Of a DNA stretch of 64,000 bases, positions 36,311 through 48,296 are shown in pieces. The stretch spans positions 127,256,375 to 127,320,374 of the forward strand of contig NC_133121.1 of NCBI RefSeq assembly GCF_033568475.1, read 5' to 3'. Both the position numbers and the translations under genes were made by a program. This DNA is from Henckelia pumila (taxonomy: Eukaryota; Streptophyta; Magnoliopsida; Lamiales; Gesneriaceae). Every line of letters starts with the position of its first letter. The first letter of the stretch is position 1. The notes under the pieces are model-generated. The model had not been told where the DNA came from and did not search any database. It saw nothing but the letters and a program-made list of their open reading frames with translations.

Positions 36311-36318
<8 letters not shown>
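36118..36318 (+). repeat. dispersed repeat, copy 1
   Basis: It shares GAAGCGTGAA, TTTTACTATAATTTTAATTA and AATAGATATTTCAAGTT in order with 37256-37674. It represents the empty site for the MITE at 37442. It ends in an (AT)n run. Confidence 0.7.

Positions 36319-36354
<36 letters not shown>
36316..36354. repeat. (AT)n microsatellite, left of a MITE
   Basis: Alternating A and T that resumes at 36504 after the inserted element. Confidence 0.95.
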
Positions 36355-36363
<9 letters not shown>

Positions 36364-36499
36364 GTTGCCCAACTAATGATGTTCAACTCATCCCAACAAC
36401 TAAAATTCAGTAGTGGGCTTTATTGATACGATTTTTTTTTTAAAAAAAAAAACGAAAATCGGGGACGAGTTGGACAGGAATGGTTGGGCATCTGAAAAT

Positions 36500-36500
<1 letters not shown>
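36355..36500. mobile_element. MITE inserted in an (AT)n microsatellite
   Basis: The ends AATTTTCAG(T/A)TGCCCAAC and its complement GTTGGGCATCTGAAAATT pair for about 39 bases with a few mismatches. Both sides continue as (AT)n, as expected for a TA-targeting element. Confidence 0.8.

Positions 36501-36503
<3 letters not shown>

Positions 36504-36545
<42 letters not shown>
36504..36545. repeat. (AT)n microsatellite, right of a MITE
   Basis: Continuation of the microsatellite interrupted at 36355. Confidence 0.95.
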
Positions 36546-36548
<3 letters not shown>

Positions 36549-36889
36549 GAACTCATAAAAATAATGGAGTTCGTCCAAGTTGACCCGAAAATTTTTATTA
36601 TTGTTATTTTTATATAAAATTGAGAATATTTGTTATTTTTTTATATATTGTATGTTTGAAAAAAATATATATTGTATTTTTATTTAATATATTTTTGTTA
36701 TTTAATATTTATTTTCTACAACTTTGATTTTTTAAAATAATTTTTTTTAATTTTTTAAAAATATACTTTAAATTTTATAAAACTAAACTTTAAAATTTAA
36801 ATTATATATGAGTTTAGATTTGGTTATTATGTGAATATTACTATTGTTATTATTATTATGTGTTTTGAAATTTTATTTAATTAATTTGT

Positions 36890-37200
36890 TAAAAAAATCG
36901 GGTTAGAACGGGCTAACCGGGTTTGGATTTGGGTTGGCAATTTTCGAGTTGGTACGGATTTGGGTTGAGAATTTGTTAATTAATATTCTCTCTAACCCGA
37001 CCCGAACCCACCCGAATTGACATTTCTTGGAGAAGTGAGTGACAAATATATGAAGTGTAGGGAGGTTGATATGGGTACTTATTCGAGTGGATTGGGTGAG
37101 TTCAGGTCGAGTTGACACAAGAATATAATAAAAGATGTATCGGCCCAAACCTGAATCAACTCGTACCCAGATAACCCGACTAACTCAATTTTATTTTCAT
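36890..37200. repeat. low-complexity CGGGTT/AACCCG element
   Basis: Many copies of GGGTT(T/A)GG, CGGGTT and complements CAACCC, AACCCGA are present on both strands. It looks like the inside of a foldback or hAT-like element similar to that at 37683-38389, but no ends could be fixed. Confidence 0.4.
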
Positions 37201-37255
37201 TTTATTTTTTAAAAAATAAACAAATAAAAATTCAAAAGCTCAAAATATTAATAGT

Positions 37256-37674
37256 AATATTCGAGGTTCTAAAAAGTCTGAAGCGTTTCGGAGCGTGAAG
37301 GTCTAGCTTCAAGCTTTTTAAACTCAAGCGAGCTTCGTACGATCTCAAGTGTGAAAAGGTGTTTTTTATTTTTACTATAATTTTAATTATTTATTACAAA
37401 CATTAGATAAATTGACAGATTACCTATAAAGTTAAGATTTAGAGCTCGTTTGGTATTAGTAGTAATTTTTTTTAATAAAAAAGTTCTTTTTTTAAGCTCT
37501 AATTTTGGGGTTTTGAAAAAGCTCTAAATTTGGCTTGAAAAGTACTTTTTAAACACTTAAATGACCATCCAAACACTTTATAAACTAAAAAACACTTTTT
37601 TTTTTAAAAAAAATGATTTTTTAGTTTGACTTTTGATACCAAACAGGACCATAATAGATATTTCAAGTTATATA
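37256..37674 (+). repeat. dispersed repeat, copy 2, interrupted by a MITE
   Basis: It matches 36118-36318 on both sides of the inserted 37442-37650 (TTTTACTATAATTTTAATTA before, AATAGATATTTCAAGTT after). Confidence 0.7.
37442..37650. mobile_element. MITE with GAGCTCGTTTGGTA ends
   Basis: The left end GAGCTCGTTTGGTATTAG and right end TGATACCAAACAGGACC are complementary. The inside has paired AAGTTC/AAGTACTT and poly-A/T stretches. The paralogous copy at 36118-36318 lacks it, which defines the insertion point. The target duplication is only 2-3 bp and unclear. Confidence 0.75.
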
Positions 37675-37682
37675 CTATAAAT

Positions 37683-38389
37683 TAGGGCTGTAAATTTCAG
37701 AAAAATCCCGACCCGTCCCGATTCTCAACCCGAATTTTTCCCGTACCGAACTTTTTTCGACTCGAGTGGTCGGGATTTTTCCCGATCCGATCAATTTTGG
37801 GATCGGAATAGGAAAATCTACCCGACGGGATTCCCGACCCGACCCGAATATATAAATAATATTTTTTAATAATATTTTTTAATTAAAAAATATTTTTTTT
37901 ATAATTTTCTATTTTAATATTAATGTTTTATAATTATCTACCATATAATTATTTTTTTATATTTATATTTATCTTTTTAAAAATTTAACATTGAGTTATA
38001 AATTTTTATTTTGTTTTTTTTATTATGAGTAATTATATGTTTTTATTGTATTAATCAAGTAATTGTTTTAGTTTATTTGTAGTGTACTAAGAAGATGTTT
38101 TAGTTTTTTAATGGTTATATGCAAAGAAATTTTAATTTATTTGTAATGTACTAAGAAATTGTTTGAGTTTTTAATAATTTTTTTTTAAAAACAATATTTT
38201 CATAGAAATGTTTTTTTAAAAAAATAATGTTCGGGATTACCCTCTCCCGACCCGACAGGATCCCGAATCGAATATTCGGGTCCCGACACTTCTCGGTGCA
38301 GGATCGGAAGGAAAAAAATCTCAATTTCTATCGGGACGGGAATCGGGCAAGGGAGTTCCGGGACGGATCCCGACCCGATCCCACCCCTA
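37683..38389. mobile_element. hAT-like non-autonomous element, 707 bp
   Basis: Terminal TAGGGCTG and CACCCCTA fit hAT ends. A perfect 8-bp duplication CTATAAAT lies at 37675-37682 and 38390-38397, the hAT length. Both subterminal regions are packed with CCCGACCCG/CGGGTCGGG words in opposite orientation. The AT-rich middle has no reading frame of note. Confidence 0.85.
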
Positions 38390-38397
38390 CTATAAAT

Positions 38398-38992
38398 ATA
38401 CGTGTATATAAAACTGTTTTCATTTAAAAAAAACAAATGAAGTCTTTTTTTTTTTTTTTCTAAAAAGTAGTTGCATAATCGAGCATTTTAGAATATTGAT
38501 AATATTTAATTTAAACACATAATAATCAAATATCACTTATATATAATTTAAATAAATTTTAAAGTCTAGTTGTAGAAAATTTAAAGTATATTTACTATAA
38601 AGATTGAAAAGTTTTTTTTTTTTTTTTAAAAAAAAATCAAAATTTACAAAATAAAATTTAAATTGTGAAAATCTATAATATAAATATATAATAATTTTTT
38701 TTCCCTAAACACAACATATAAAAATGAAATCAATATTCTTAATTTTATATGTTAAAAGATAATTTAAAAAATACTGGTCAATCATATTGATACGAACCTC
38801 ATTAGAACTCGATTAATGGTTTAAGGATAGCTTTCGGGTGCAACCCCATTCATATGAACCCAATTCCAAACCTCCAACCTTAATCCGATATCTTTCGGAT
38901 CGACTCGTTTTGAATTGAGTTCATTTTTTAACCCCTAAAAGTTCCACGATGGATATAAATATAAATTACCATAAGATAACTACACCAAAATT
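38398..38992. other. intergenic, no gene seen
   Basis: AT-rich DNA with another short AACCC-rich patch at about 38850-38935. Confidence 0.4.
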
Positions 38993-39011
38993 TGTTAATA
39001 AATATGGTCTC

Positions 39012-39093
<82 letters not shown>

Positions 39094-39360
39094 TGAAAAA
39101 TTAAAAATTTATGATAAAAAGTAAAAATACCAAAACTCTCAAAATTCTCAAACTACACACTTTATAATATTTTTGTCTCAACTCAATTGTGATTTTCTTC
39201 ACAAATGGTGAGGCTATTTAAAGAGTTTCTTTGGTAAATAATCCAAAAATAAATTACATCATTACCTACATCATAACACACAAATTTCTAATATTTGCAA
39301 CTCTTATTTTCAACATTCAAATATTCAACTTTCAAATATTCAATATTAATATTTTCAACA
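38993..39360 (-). repeat. 3' LTR of the split copia, with (AAT)n expansion
   Basis: It begins TGTTGAAAATATT on the minus strand. The other end is probably at 38993 (...TTAACA). A long (AAT)n run at 39012-39092 lies inside it and is not seen at this length in the related LTR at 26490-26761. Confidence 0.7.
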
Positions 39361-39731
39361 CTCCCCCTTGTGATGATGATCATGATATAATGATTGTCTT
39401 CATTACGTATTTTTATACTGCCTCGTTAAAAACCTTAATAGGAAAAACACATTGGGATAAAAACCATAGTAAGGGAAAAAAAAGTGCAGCCACGTAAACT
39501 CCCCCTCATGTTAACAGAAGTGATTCTTCACATATTCCATAGATTGCGCATCCCAATGTTATATATATTCTTTCTGAATATTGTCGTAGAAAGTGCCTTT
39601 GTGAAGAGATCTGATGAGTTCTCACTTGATTGAATGTAACATATATCAATATCTTTGTTCTTCTCAAGTTCTTGAGTGTAGGCAAAGAACTTTGGGGGGG
39701 ATATGTTTGGTTTTGCACTTTTGATGCATCC

Positions 39732-42700
39732 TTATTTCATTTGAGCAATACATGCAACATTTTCTTCATGCAGCGTCACATGCTTCTTGTCTACTGATAA
39801 TCCACAAGAAGTTTGGATATGTTGTGTCATTGATTTTAGCCAAACACATTCACGACTTGCTTCATGTAACGCAATAATCTCGGCGTGATTTGATGAAGTT
39901 GTTACGAGTGTTTGTTTCTGTGAACGCCAAGAAATTGCAGTGCCTCCACGAGTAAATACATATCCTGTTTGGGAACGTGCTTTATGTGGATTAGATAAAT
40001 ACCCAACATAAGCATAACCAATGATACTTTCATTGGTGTCTTTTGAGTACAAAAGTCCCAAATCTGTCGTTCCTCGTAGATAACTGAATATATGTTTAAT
40101 TCCGTTTCAGTGCCTCTTTGTTGGATATGAGCTGAATCTTGCCAATAAATTAATAGCAAAAGATATATCAGGTCTAGTACAATTTTCAAGATACATAAGG
40201 GCACCAATGACACTTAGATATGGTACTTCTGGACCAAGAATAAATTTATCATCTTCACATGGACGAAATAGATCCTTTTCTATGTTTAATGATCTTAAAA
40301 CCATTGGAGTACTTAATGGATTTGATTTATCCATATTAAAACGTTTAAAGACCTTTTATGTATAATTTTCCTGGTGAACAAAAATTCCACATTCTTTTTG
40401 TTCAATTTGCAAACCCAGACAATACTTGGTTTTTCCAAGGTCCTTCATTTCGAATTCTTCCTTCAAGTATATCATAACTTCTTGAATTTTCTTATTCGTT
40501 CCAATGATGTTTAAATCATCAACATATACAACAATAATTACACATCTGGATGTTGTTTTCTTGATGAAAACACAAGGGCATATTGGATCATTTACATATC
40601 TTTTTTTCATCAAGTGTTCACTTAGCCTATTATACCACATTCGATCGGATTGCTTCAACCCATATAATGATCTTTGCAATTTCACAGAATAAAATTTTCT
40701 GGGTTTTGAACTTTGTGCTTCAAGCATCTTAAACCCTTCAGGGATTTTCATGTATATATCACTATCAAGTGATCCGTATAAGTATGCTGTAACAACATCC
40801 ATAAGACACATTTCCAAATTTTCAGACACTGTCAAACTAATCAAATATCGAAACGTAATTGCATCCATAACAGGAGAATACGTTTTTTCATAATCAATTC
40901 CAGGCCTTTGAGAAAAACCTTGTGCAACAAGTCGAGATTTATATCTTACTACTTCATTTTTATTTTTTCGCTTTCAAATGAAAACCCATTTGTATCCAAC
41001 AGGTTTTACACCTTCAGGTGTAAGGAATATAGGTCCAAAAATATTACGTTTATTTAGTGAATCCAATTCAACCTGGATGACATCTTTCCACTTTGCCCAA
41101 TCTTTCCGATTTTTACATTCACCAAAAGATTTTGGTTCATGGTCTTCATTCTCATTTATGATGTCACATGCCACATTAAGAAAATATCTCATCAATTTCT
41201 TCTAAATCTTTTCAGTTCCATATTTTTCCAGTATTAATATAATTGATAGAGATTTCACGATTCTCGTCAGTTTGTGGTTCTGACGTAACATCTTATCATC
41301 ATGCCTTTCTTCTGGAACACCATTTTTGATTTTGTGATAATCGTGTTTCTCTATGATTTTTTTTTTCGAGGATTTTTATCCTTGAAACCAACTGGCCTTC
41401 CACGCTTCAAGCGTTTTATGACACCATGAGTATCTTCAATTTTTTTCTTTGGCATTTCAATTCGAGCAGGGGCATTTACAGCAAGTATATATGATTTTGT
41501 TACCCCTTTTGTGTCTGCAAATGCATCTGGCATTTGATTTGCTATTATTTGCAAGTGCACAATTTGTTGTACATCTTTCTCACATTGTTTAGTTCTTGGA
41601 TCCAAATGTAACAATGATGGTACATACCATGTAATTTATTTTTTGATGTGTTTTTTTATCCCCCCTAACATTGGGAAGAATTCTTCATTAAAATGACAAT
41701 CAGCAAAACGTGCTGTAAATACATCGCCTGTCTGAGGCTCAAGATATCGAATGACCGATGGACTATCATAACCGATATAAATACCGATTTTTCTTTGAGG
41801 ACCCATTTTTGATCGTTGAGGTGGTGCAATAGGCACATACATCATACATCCAAAAATTCTCAAATGAGAAATGTCTGGTTCTTTACCAAATGCAAGCTGC
41901 AATGAGGAGCATTTATGATAAGCCCTTGGTATGATGCGAATTAATGCAGCAGCATGTAAAATTGCATGTCCCCATATAAAAATAAGGAGTTTTGTTCTCA
42001 TAATCATTGGTCTAGCAATCTGTTGTAGACGTTTAATCAATGATTCAGCTAATCCATTTTGCGTATGAACATGAGCTACATGATGTTCAACAGTGATTCC
42101 CATGGACATACAACAGCCATTAAAAGTCTGGGAAGTAAATTCTCCAGCATTATCAAGTCTTATTTTCTTGATTGTATAATCGGAAATTTGATTTTGCAAT
42201 TTTATTATTTGAGCCATTAATCTTGAAAATGCCACAATCCTAGTTGACAATAAGCATACATGTGATCATCTGCTAGAGGCATCGATCAATACCATAAAGT
42301 ATCGAAATTTTCCACATGGTGGATGAATTGGCCCAAAAATATCACCCTGAATACGTTCAAGAAATATGGGTGATTCTGTTTGGATTTTAGTTGGTGATGG
42401 TCTTATAATAAGTTTTCCAAGAGAAAATGCTTTACATTGAAACTTATTATTCTGAAAGGACTTCTGGTCTTTTAGTGGATGACCATGTGTATTTTCAATA
42501 ATTCTTCGCATCATTGTTGAACCAGGATGTCCCAATCGATCATGCCAATTGGTCAATATTGATGAATTATCAACCACCATATTTGATTCAATTGGAATTA
42601 TATGTGTATAATGCAAACCAGTAGGGAGCATTGGTAGTTTCTCAACTACATATTTCTTTTCTGACTTATATGTGGTAAGACACATATATTTCTGATTTCC

Positions 42701-44047
42701 ATCAGTCATTGTTTCAGTATCATACCCATGAGAATATATGTCATTAAAACTCAACAAATTGTTTTTCAATTGTGGTGAATATAAAGCATCATTTATCAAA
42801 ATTTTTGTACCATTAGGTAACAAAAAATGTGCTTTTCCACAACCTTCAATCAAGTCTACAGGACCTGATATTGTATTCACCATTATTTTTGTTGGTTTTA
42901 ATTCCAAGAAATATCTTTTATCTTAAAGAATAGTGTGCGTTGTACCACTATCGGGTCTGCAAACTTCCATGGGATTATTTCCTTGTTTAGCTTTGCTCAT
43001 AACGTTTTCCATTTTCAACTTCAAAAAAAAAAATGCAATAAAGAAAATTAATGACATTATATGAAAAATATAACATGTTTCATAATACAAGAATACATGA
43101 AAAATACAGTATGTTACATTCTAGTTCCACCAATATATTAATCAATGTCCTCGAAACCATTTGAAAAATCAGCAGCATCAAAATGAGTTGAACCAATTAA
43201 ATGGTTACTGTTTTCAACAAAATTGGTCTATTTTCCTTTCCCCTTTATCGATTCTTTATAGAGCTTACATAGGTGCTCAGGGGCTCGAAAAATATGTGAA
43301 CAATTTCCTGGAGTGCCACATCTATAACAAACATTCTCAGATCTTTTTGAGTGCTTTTCATTTTCACTAGTGTTTTCATGCTGCCTTTTTGGTGGGTGGT
43401 TCGTGACGTTCTTTTGAGATGAGTTATTAAAGTAACTATCTCGATTATTTTCATATCCACGGCTGCGACCACGACCGCGGTCATTTCTACGTCCACCCCC
43501 ACGACCTCGTCCACGACCAAAATCTTGTCTGTGCCTTTGATTTTGGTTTTCATTTTTAATTATGACATTTGCTTTTGGAAATGCCGTTGGTCCAGTGGGT
43601 TGGGATTGATGATTTTGCACTAACAATTTGTTGTTCTTTTCCGCCACAAAAAGACATGCGATGAGTTCAGAATATCTCGAAAATCCACGCACTCTATACT
43701 GTTGTTGTAGAGTTATATTCGATGCGTGGAAAGTGGAAAATATTTTTTCAAGCATTTCCATTTCAGTAACAACATGCCCACAAAATTTCAATTGCGAGAT
43801 TATTCGATACATTGTAATCACTGACTTTTTTAAAGTCTTGGAATCTCAACGTATTCCATTCATCACGGGCGGTCGGAAGTATAACTTCTCTTATATGCTC
43901 AAATATTTCTTTCAACCCTTTCCATAAAATCATTGGGTTTTTTCTGTGAGATACTCACATATCAATCCTTCATCAAGATGTATACTTAAGAAAATCATAG
44001 ACTTTTCTTTTTCTTGTGAGGATGATATATTGGTATCACTTAGACCC
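39732..44047 (-). pseudogene. copia gag (rest) and pol, frameshifted
   Basis: Gag from 44047 leftward ends in an Arg/Gly-rich stretch and a zinc knuckle that has lost spacing (CYRCGTPGNCSHIF near 43300). Then follow protease-linked sequence, integrase zinc region NWHDRLGHPG near 42530, and integrase core with RLDNAGEFTS and NGLAESLIKR (42010-42160). RT has AVTYSPVM-type start, AFLYGSLD-like AYLYGSLD and VVYVDDLNIIGT (40490-40530). RNase H covers YVGYLSNPHKARS, SSNHAEI and HEENVACI (39732-40000). More than eight frame breaks separate the pieces. Where the family has Glu in GLAE, it is retained. Confidence 0.88.
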
Positions 44048-44160
44048 TGTGAGACCCCGTTTCTAATCGTCTAATCTCGAATAATTAACCACAAGCGAAC
44101 AATAAAAGCCAAGGACTCGAATTATAAAATTTTATTTATTTATTTTATTTTAAAGACTCC

Positions 44161-44396
44161 GCACTCGTGCGAGATCTTCGTCTCGCGCGCGCGGGCTAGC
44201 TCGACAGAGCCCGACGGAAGACCTCGCGCTCGCACGAGACACACTCCTCGCGCGCGCGGGGTTACGAGACAGAGGCCGCAGGGGATTGCTCGCGCCTGCG
44301 CAAGGTACTCAGCTCGCGCGCGCGGGGGCAAAATAACCCGAGTCCCTCCAGGCCTCCCTTGCGCGCGCGCGAGGTAAAGCCTCGCTCGCGCGCAGG
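44161..44396. repeat. four GC-rich palindromic modules in the solo LTR
   Basis: Modules at 44161-44194, 44222-44261, 44287-44327 and 44357-44396 (period 61-70 bp). Each pairs a CTCG(C/T)GCG-type arm with a CGCGCGCGAG/CGCGCGGG arm across a 5-15 nt loop. The spacers are ordinary sequence. Confidence 0.75.
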
Positions 44397-44412
44397 CCAG
44401 ACAGGCAGAAAT

Positions 44413-47400
44413 TGTAACACCCAGAAATTCGTCACGTAAATTCGCATGCATAACTAAGGGATTTTAATAATTTTAAAATAAAGTGAAAATGTGTTAAATT
44501 GTTTTATGAGTTATTATGTGAATTATGTGATTTATTGGCATGTTTTAACTATTGTTTCAACATTTAAATCAGTTTGATGTGATTTATGAATTTATTTGAG
44601 AAAGCTTATTTTATGATCGCGTAGGCGGGACCGTGGACGGACGAGATGTTTTTTTTTCACCCAAAATATTTTTTGAGATTTTTAGGAGCCTTAAAATATT
44701 ATTTTAAGGTATAATTTGAAGAAAATTATGGTATTTATATATATGTATATTTAGATATCCATTTTTACTCAAAATAAGTCATCTTAATGACTTTGATTAA
44801 GTTTTAAAAATCCCCTATTTTACTATTTCGGGATTTATTAAGTTTTAGCAAATTAGCATGTATTTTTTTTTAAATTTCAAATTATAGTAATTATCTATCC
44901 AAAGTATTTATTTAAATATTTAACCTAGACTACCCAAAATATTATCCTACGTAAAATCAACTTTGAGCCGCCTCCATCATTCATCAGAAACCTCCTCTAC
45001 TTCACAGCACACACAACACGATTACCTTGAATAAAAATCAAGAGTTTGACGTATCGTTCGTCCCGAAGATCAATCTAAGCGTCGGTAACGTATATTCGAT
45101 CGAATAAGTCACAAAGGCACGTTTGAATTCCATTCTTGCGCACCGTTTAAATAATATTACAAGTTCTTAATGATTTAAAGTTTGATGTTGCATGTGCATG
45201 TGGTTTAGAATGGTAAAATTCACGGATTTAGCATGTACTCACGTTTTTTATAATTATGGCCATGTACTGTTCGAGCTTGCTGCACCATGGCTAGGGGACT
45301 GATCTAGGGTCCTTAGAGGTATCTTGGGGTGGTGTCTCGGCCATGGAAAGGGCTGCATCCAAGCTGGGCGTAGCTCTTCATCGGAAGCTGTAGATCGCAC
45401 AGCGTGTAGGAGGATGAAGGGTTCGGGTTATTCATGTAGGGTCTGAACTCGGGTCAGGCCTGGACCTATGGATGCGCTTGGAACCCTGGGTTGGTCCAGG
45501 TGTCGGAGCTCCGGCCAGTGGCGGCCGGAGCTGGGCAGAAAGGGGCGGAGTTGTGGTCTGTGCAGATCGCACAACCTGCAAGGGTTAACGGGTAGTCGGG
45601 TTCAGCCGTAATGGGGTTTTGGCTGGGCCAGGGCTGGTCTGTTGGAACCGGCAGGACCCTGGGGTGGTCCTGCCGGCGGCGCTCCGGCTAGGGATAGCCG
45701 GAGCTGGGCTATAGCAAGGGGGAAAGGGGAGACTGCCGTGAGGAGTTAAGAGGTAAGAATGGGGAGAAGGTCACATACAGTTTGAACTTTAGGTATTAGT
45801 GGGCCGGGCCCGAGTTTTGGGTCGGGGTCGAGTCTAAATTTATGGGTCAATTTACGAGTTTTGGGTCGGGGTCGAGTCTAAATTTATGTGTCAATTTATT
45901 TTTAGTCCGAGTCCAGATTATATTATTTGGGCTCGGTTATTTTTATTTTAATTAATTAATAGTTTAAGTTATTAATTAATGTTCTTGGGTTTGATTAAAT
46001 TAATTAATTGGACTAATTTAATGGGCTTTAATAATTATTGAGGTGAGCCCACTAATTTGTCATGGGCCGTGTGATCCATGATAATTATTGGGCCAAGTTG
46101 TGTCAGGTTTAGTAAATTTATCGGTCAAATTTATAAGTTAATGGTTAGTTAATAATTTTATTAATTTAACTTTAAGTTAATAAGTTGATGGGCCTAAATT
46201 ATGTTTTAAGTGAGCCCATTAGTTTTTCATGGGCCTGGGGCCCATGAAACTTAATGGGCCAGGTCAGGTTGGGCTTTTGGGTTTTTGAGTCAGTCTAGGA
46301 ATTTATGGGTTAAGTTAAGTGGTCAGCAGCTCGAACAAGTCCTTGAAAAAAATAAATGTCTGTAAATATGTATTTAATTAATGCATGCATTTTTATTAGA
46401 TATATAAGTATGATTTTTAAGAAAATAAATTAAATATATATTTACGGACAAATTTTTTTAAACTAAAGAAATAATGAGAATTTTTATGTTCATGCATCAT
46501 TAATAATTTTTATGATAAGTTTAAGTGCATGTTAAGAAAAATACATTTTTATGGAAGTTGAAGTGAAGGTGGAAGGTGATGTGGTTGGAGGCCGGAATAT
46601 CTGGGCCCGGTGACCTTCCTGATAATGTTTATGTATGATGATCTTATGGATCCAGCTGAGAGGGCTGGTGAAGTGGCAGCACAGAGGTGGAAACCCCACC
46701 GCCACGTACCTTGGTTTATAGATTGATCAATCGCTTAGTATGATGCCATCGACATGGATACGACCTGTTGAGAACTAAGAATTTATGATATGATATTTTT
46801 TTTTATGAAAATTATAAGATATAATGAATTATGTCACAGTTTGATGATTTAGCAGGATGATTTTTTATTCATGTTTATATGCATATAATTTTAAGATCAT
46901 GCACGTATATTTATATTCACGTATTTTATATGATGTGTTCTTGTGTGTGGTTTCATTTTGTTATGTAAGGATAGAACGCGCTGAGCCTCTAGGCTCACTA
47001 GATTTAAATGGTACAGGTGAGCAGAATGTTATTGAAGTTAATGTGTTCCCGACTGGCGGCGAGGGCGTATGAGTTTCCAGGCGGCTAGAACCCGTGACCA
47101 TCGCTCAATTATGATATTTATGTTGATATTTAGAATACTCATTTTCGCATATGTTTTATTTCTTTAGATTTTTAATATTTGCATGAATTTTAGATTTAAA
47201 TATTTATTTTCTAAGTTTGCATGGATTTTGTGAAACAATTATTATTTAGAAATTTTATTATGGAATATTTATAAATGATTATTTAGTAATTAATATTAAG
47301 TATTTAATTTCATGCGTGTACTTTATTTGTAAAGTTATTTTTAAGTTATATGTATTTTAAATTAAGTAAAGTTATTTTTAAGTATGATATATATATATAT

Positions 47401-47491
47401 GTATGGGAATATATATATTTATATTCATTATTTTATTATTAAAGAGTTTAAATAAAAAAAATAATTTCAGTAGAAGTTTTAGGACGTTTCA
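44413..47491 (+). mobile_element. solo LTR, 3.08 kb, gypsy (Tekay-like)
   Basis: Starts TGTAACACCCAG and ends GGACGTTTCA, with a 5-bp duplication GAAAT at 44408-44412 and 47492-47496. The length and the TGTAACACCC start are typical of Tekay/Del chromovirus LTRs. There is a 45-bp tandem duplication at about 45810-45898 (GAGTTTTGGGTCGGGGTCGA). There is no coding region and no hairpin cassette. Confidence 0.85.
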
Positions 47492-48296
47492 GAAATTCCC
47501 AGGATTTCCACAAGCCAAAAAAAAATCATTTCCAATCAATCCAAAGCCCAAGCACAAATACAAATCAATATTAATCATACAATATTCTAGGTTCTGCCCA
47601 AATTAAAACATAACAAGTTCGACGATAAAATACGTTCGACTAATCAAAATAATACAAGTCCAAAAGACATAACCCCTACGACACACGGTGTCTCACTTCT
47701 ATCATCTCAATCCCGGTCTAGTCATGCAGCTTCTGACTCGAATCTGCCCCACCTGCCTCCAAGTACATATACAAAACAAGACAACAACAGGATAATCCGG
47801 TGAGAATACAATTCCCAGTAAAAGAGACTAAAAATGCACATCAAATAATATATCGAACACGATATAGTAAACAACCAAAAAGGAAATCCCAATAACATGT
47901 CAATTACTCCAATTCGAAATGCATAAATGCAATGCATGTCTTTAAAACCAGGATTATCAAGTCTGGATAATCACAAAGTAAAGGTTCTCTTATTTAATTT
48001 GGGATCCCGAGGATAAAATATCACCAACTCACTGACTCTCCCGATCGAGGTGGACGGTGCATATTTTACTCCTCTAGACTCTTGGCACCTATGGAGAGTG
48101 TTTCTCGACAATTGGTAAAAATCTTCTAACCAATGTCACTCAACTATAGTCCACAGAACATCTAACTCTTCTGGGCCTCTCTTACCCGCAAAACAAAGGG
48201 AGTTAGCTCAATATAAATGCGATGCAATTCAAAACTCATTTAACTGATTCAATCAAAACAATTCACATATAATTCAAATAGCATGCAAGTATGTGA

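Noticed and set aside
44140..44451. Open frame of about 100 codons rich in Arg and Ala on the minus strand
   Set aside because: It is produced by the GC-rich hairpin modules of an LTR; composition explains the lack of stops.
45420..45720. GC-rich stretch inside the 3.1-kb solo LTR that might be a gene exon
   Set aside because: It contains duplicated GGTCCTGCCGG/GGAGCTGGGC words and stops in all frames over the block; it is LTR sequence between matching target duplications.
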